Positions 6,411 to 7,125 of a DNA stretch of 7,125 nt are shown here, one piece after another (positions within the stretch are counted from its first letter, which is position 1; each line of letters starts with the position of its first letter). The position numbers and the translations under genes are program-made. Source of the stretch: JAEZKC01 sp046538945 (GTDB lineage: Bacteria > Fibrobacterota > Chitinivibrionia > Chitinivibrionales > Chitinispirillaceae); the NCBI GenBank assembly GCA_046538945.1, contig JBKHHW010000164.1, positions 1 to 7,125 on the forward strand, in the 5' to 3' direction. A model generated the notes under the pieces. It was not told the DNA's origin, made no database searches, and was given only the letters and a program-made list of their open reading frames with translations.

Positions 6411-6911
6411 ATGAAAAGATTAGTGATCATCAGCGTAATTCTTCCAGTCATGTTGGGGTGCGTCTCCGCGGTTCGTTCGCAGGGAGAGACCGCGAACACC
6501 GACGGTAGGCGGACTGCTCCTGAGGAGAGTCGACCCCGTAGCGCGCCTGCCGAACTGACGTTTCTTGATACAGTCAATCAGGGGAAGGAAGTCGCTCTCT
6601 CGGAGAATGATGTTTCGTCTCTGGATGTTTCGGACAAACGTGCCCAGGTGGCCAAAACTGCCGGGGGTTCTGCTACCCGCTTCCGGATTCAGATCCTTGC
6701 TTCAAGTCAGATCGATTTGGTCCGCCAGCAGAAGAAGACCGTCGAATCGAAAACATCACTTCCGGCTTTCATGAGCCTGGAAAAGCCTTTTTATAAACTG
6801 TACGTGGGTGATTTTTCAACCAGAAAAGAGGCTGAAGCCCAGTTGAAAAAGGTCAGGAAAAAGGGATATACTGATGCCTGGATCGTACGGACAAGAGCTT
6901 TTTCAGAATAA
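6411..6911 (+). CDS. SPOR-domain lipoprotein
   Basis: The 166-residue product begins with a short signal peptide (MKR, then a hydrophobic stretch to residue 15) ending in a lipobox-like MLGC with C17 as the likely lipidated cysteine. A low-complexity linker rich in charged residues, A and P follows (about 20-85). The C-terminal SPOR domain spans about 88-163: FRIQILASS, then FYKLYVGDFSTRKEAEAQL, then the last strand YTDAWIVRTRAF. SPOR domains bind glycan strands lacking stem peptides, often at division sites; that this protein acts on peptidoglycan from the envelope is inference from the family. The in-frame ATG at 6303 is rejected because the signal peptide starts at 6411, which has GGGAG 10 bases upstream. 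It is divergent from the pilus genes. Codons 75-81 (DKRAQVA) are encoded within a repeat seen again at 7070. Confidence 0.85.
   Translation: MKRLVIISVILPVMLGCVSAVRSQGETANTDGRRTAPEESRPRSAPAELTFLDTVNQGKEVALSENDVSSLDVSDKRAQVAKTAGGSATRFRIQILASSQIDLVRQQKKTVESKTSLPAFMSLEKPFYKLYVGDFSTRKEAEAQLKKVRKKGYTDAWIVRTRAFSE
6633..6653 (+). repeat. Direct repeat, copy 1, inside the SPOR lipoprotein gene
   Basis: GACAAACGTGCCCAGGT (6633-6649) recurs exactly at 7070-7086; with the next four bases, 20 of 21 positions agree. It encodes DKRAQVA in the linker just before the SPOR domain. Confidence 0.8.
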
Positions 6912-6919
6912 GAGGGGCG

Positions 6920-7125
6920 ATTCGGATAGCGTTTTCTCCTGGAGAATATCTTTTCAGGCAGAACAACCGCATCAATGATCTGTTCCTTATCTTTCCGGTA
7001 AGGTTCGGGTTTTCAAATCCGAGGGAAATTCGGAACTCGGTTCGGAAAATTGACATATCTTTGTGTGGTGACAAACGTGCCCAGGTCGCCGCACTTATCA
7101 CTCTGATCGCTTCGTCGGAATTCTG
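6920..7125 (+). pseudogene. Cyclic-nucleotide-binding-type (CRP-like) domain protein, frameshifted and cut by the window end
   Basis: Directly behind the SPOR gene the plus strand encodes the start of a cNMP-binding fold, but in two alternating frames. From 6920 it reads IRIAFSPGEYLFRQ..., then NDLFLIF; after the T-run at 6992-6994 the match moves to another frame (from 6997: GKVRVFKSEGNSELGSE), and near the A-run at 7046-7049 the first frame resumes (IDISLCGDKRAQVAALI...). PGE.LF, D.LFLI and SGKVRVF are hallmarks of the first strands of this domain. One missing T and one extra A would explain the pattern. No ATG is in frame; an ATA at 6926 lies 8 bases after GAGGGG. The gene may be a decayed pseudogene, or the sequence may contain two homopolymer errors. 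The assignment of the last 25 or so codons is uncertain. Confidence 0.6.
7070..7090 (+). repeat. Direct repeat, copy 2, inside the frameshifted cNMP-type gene
   Basis: This is the second copy of the 17-base exact repeat at 6633-6649, about 437 bases downstream. It again encodes DKRAQVA in the frame open here, although the surrounding proteins belong to different families. Confidence 0.8.

Noticed and set aside
6853..7101. Minus-strand open frame at the right end.
   Set aside because: It lies opposite the end of the SPOR domain and the cNMP-type domain, and its translation has no recognisable features.
1..7125. CRISPR arrays, tRNA or rRNA genes, insertion sequences, or a defence system.
   Set aside because: I saw no regularly spaced repeats, no tRNA-like cloverleaf, no transposase motifs and no terminal inverted repeats anywhere in the window.

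Overview
The window looks like a chromosomal segment from a motile, diderm (Gram-negative type) bacterium of moderate GC content. The evidence is a type IV pilus motor cluster, a FlgM-type flagellar anti-sigma factor with a matching sigma-28 type promoter, and a SPOR-domain lipoprotein. The pilus proteins have the general look of deltaproteobacterial or Fibrobacterota/Chitinivibrionia homologues, but no taxonomic assignment is safe without a search.

Layout. A plus-strand gene (113-748) encodes an unrecognised four-helix membrane protein. It converges on flgM (914-1228, minus); a hairpin followed by a T-run (858-883) ends flgM. Then, all on the minus strand and read from right to left, come a membrane-anchored protein of unknown function (6300-5485), pilB (5388-3697), pilT (3661-2603), pilC (2546-1350) and flgM. 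Divergently, on the plus strand, lie a SPOR lipoprotein (6411-6911) and, directly behind it, a cyclic-nucleotide-binding-type domain that is frameshifted and cut by the window end (about 6920-7125).

How the parts work together. PilB (extension ATPase), PilT (retraction ATPase) and PilC (inner-membrane platform) form the cytoplasmic motor of a retractile type IV pilus. They sit closely in one direction behind a good sigma-70 type promoter (TTGAAC-N18-TATAAT). No prepilin, PilMNOPQ or prepilin peptidase gene is in the window, so the rest of the machine must lie elsewhere. FlgM follows pilC but has its own sigma-28 type promoter (TAAAGGTT-N12-GCCGATAT), the expected feedback loop for an anti-sigma-28 factor. 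Swimming and twitching control may therefore meet at this point.

I see no clearly new system. The main oddities are the gene upstream of pilB, which has a strong promoter and a strong Shine-Dalgarno but an ATT where its start codon should be; its C-terminal part, which faintly resembles a metallo-beta-lactamase/ComEC domain without catalytic residues; two compensating frameshifts in the cNMP-binding-type gene; and a 17-base exact direct repeat shared by that gene and the SPOR lipoprotein gene.
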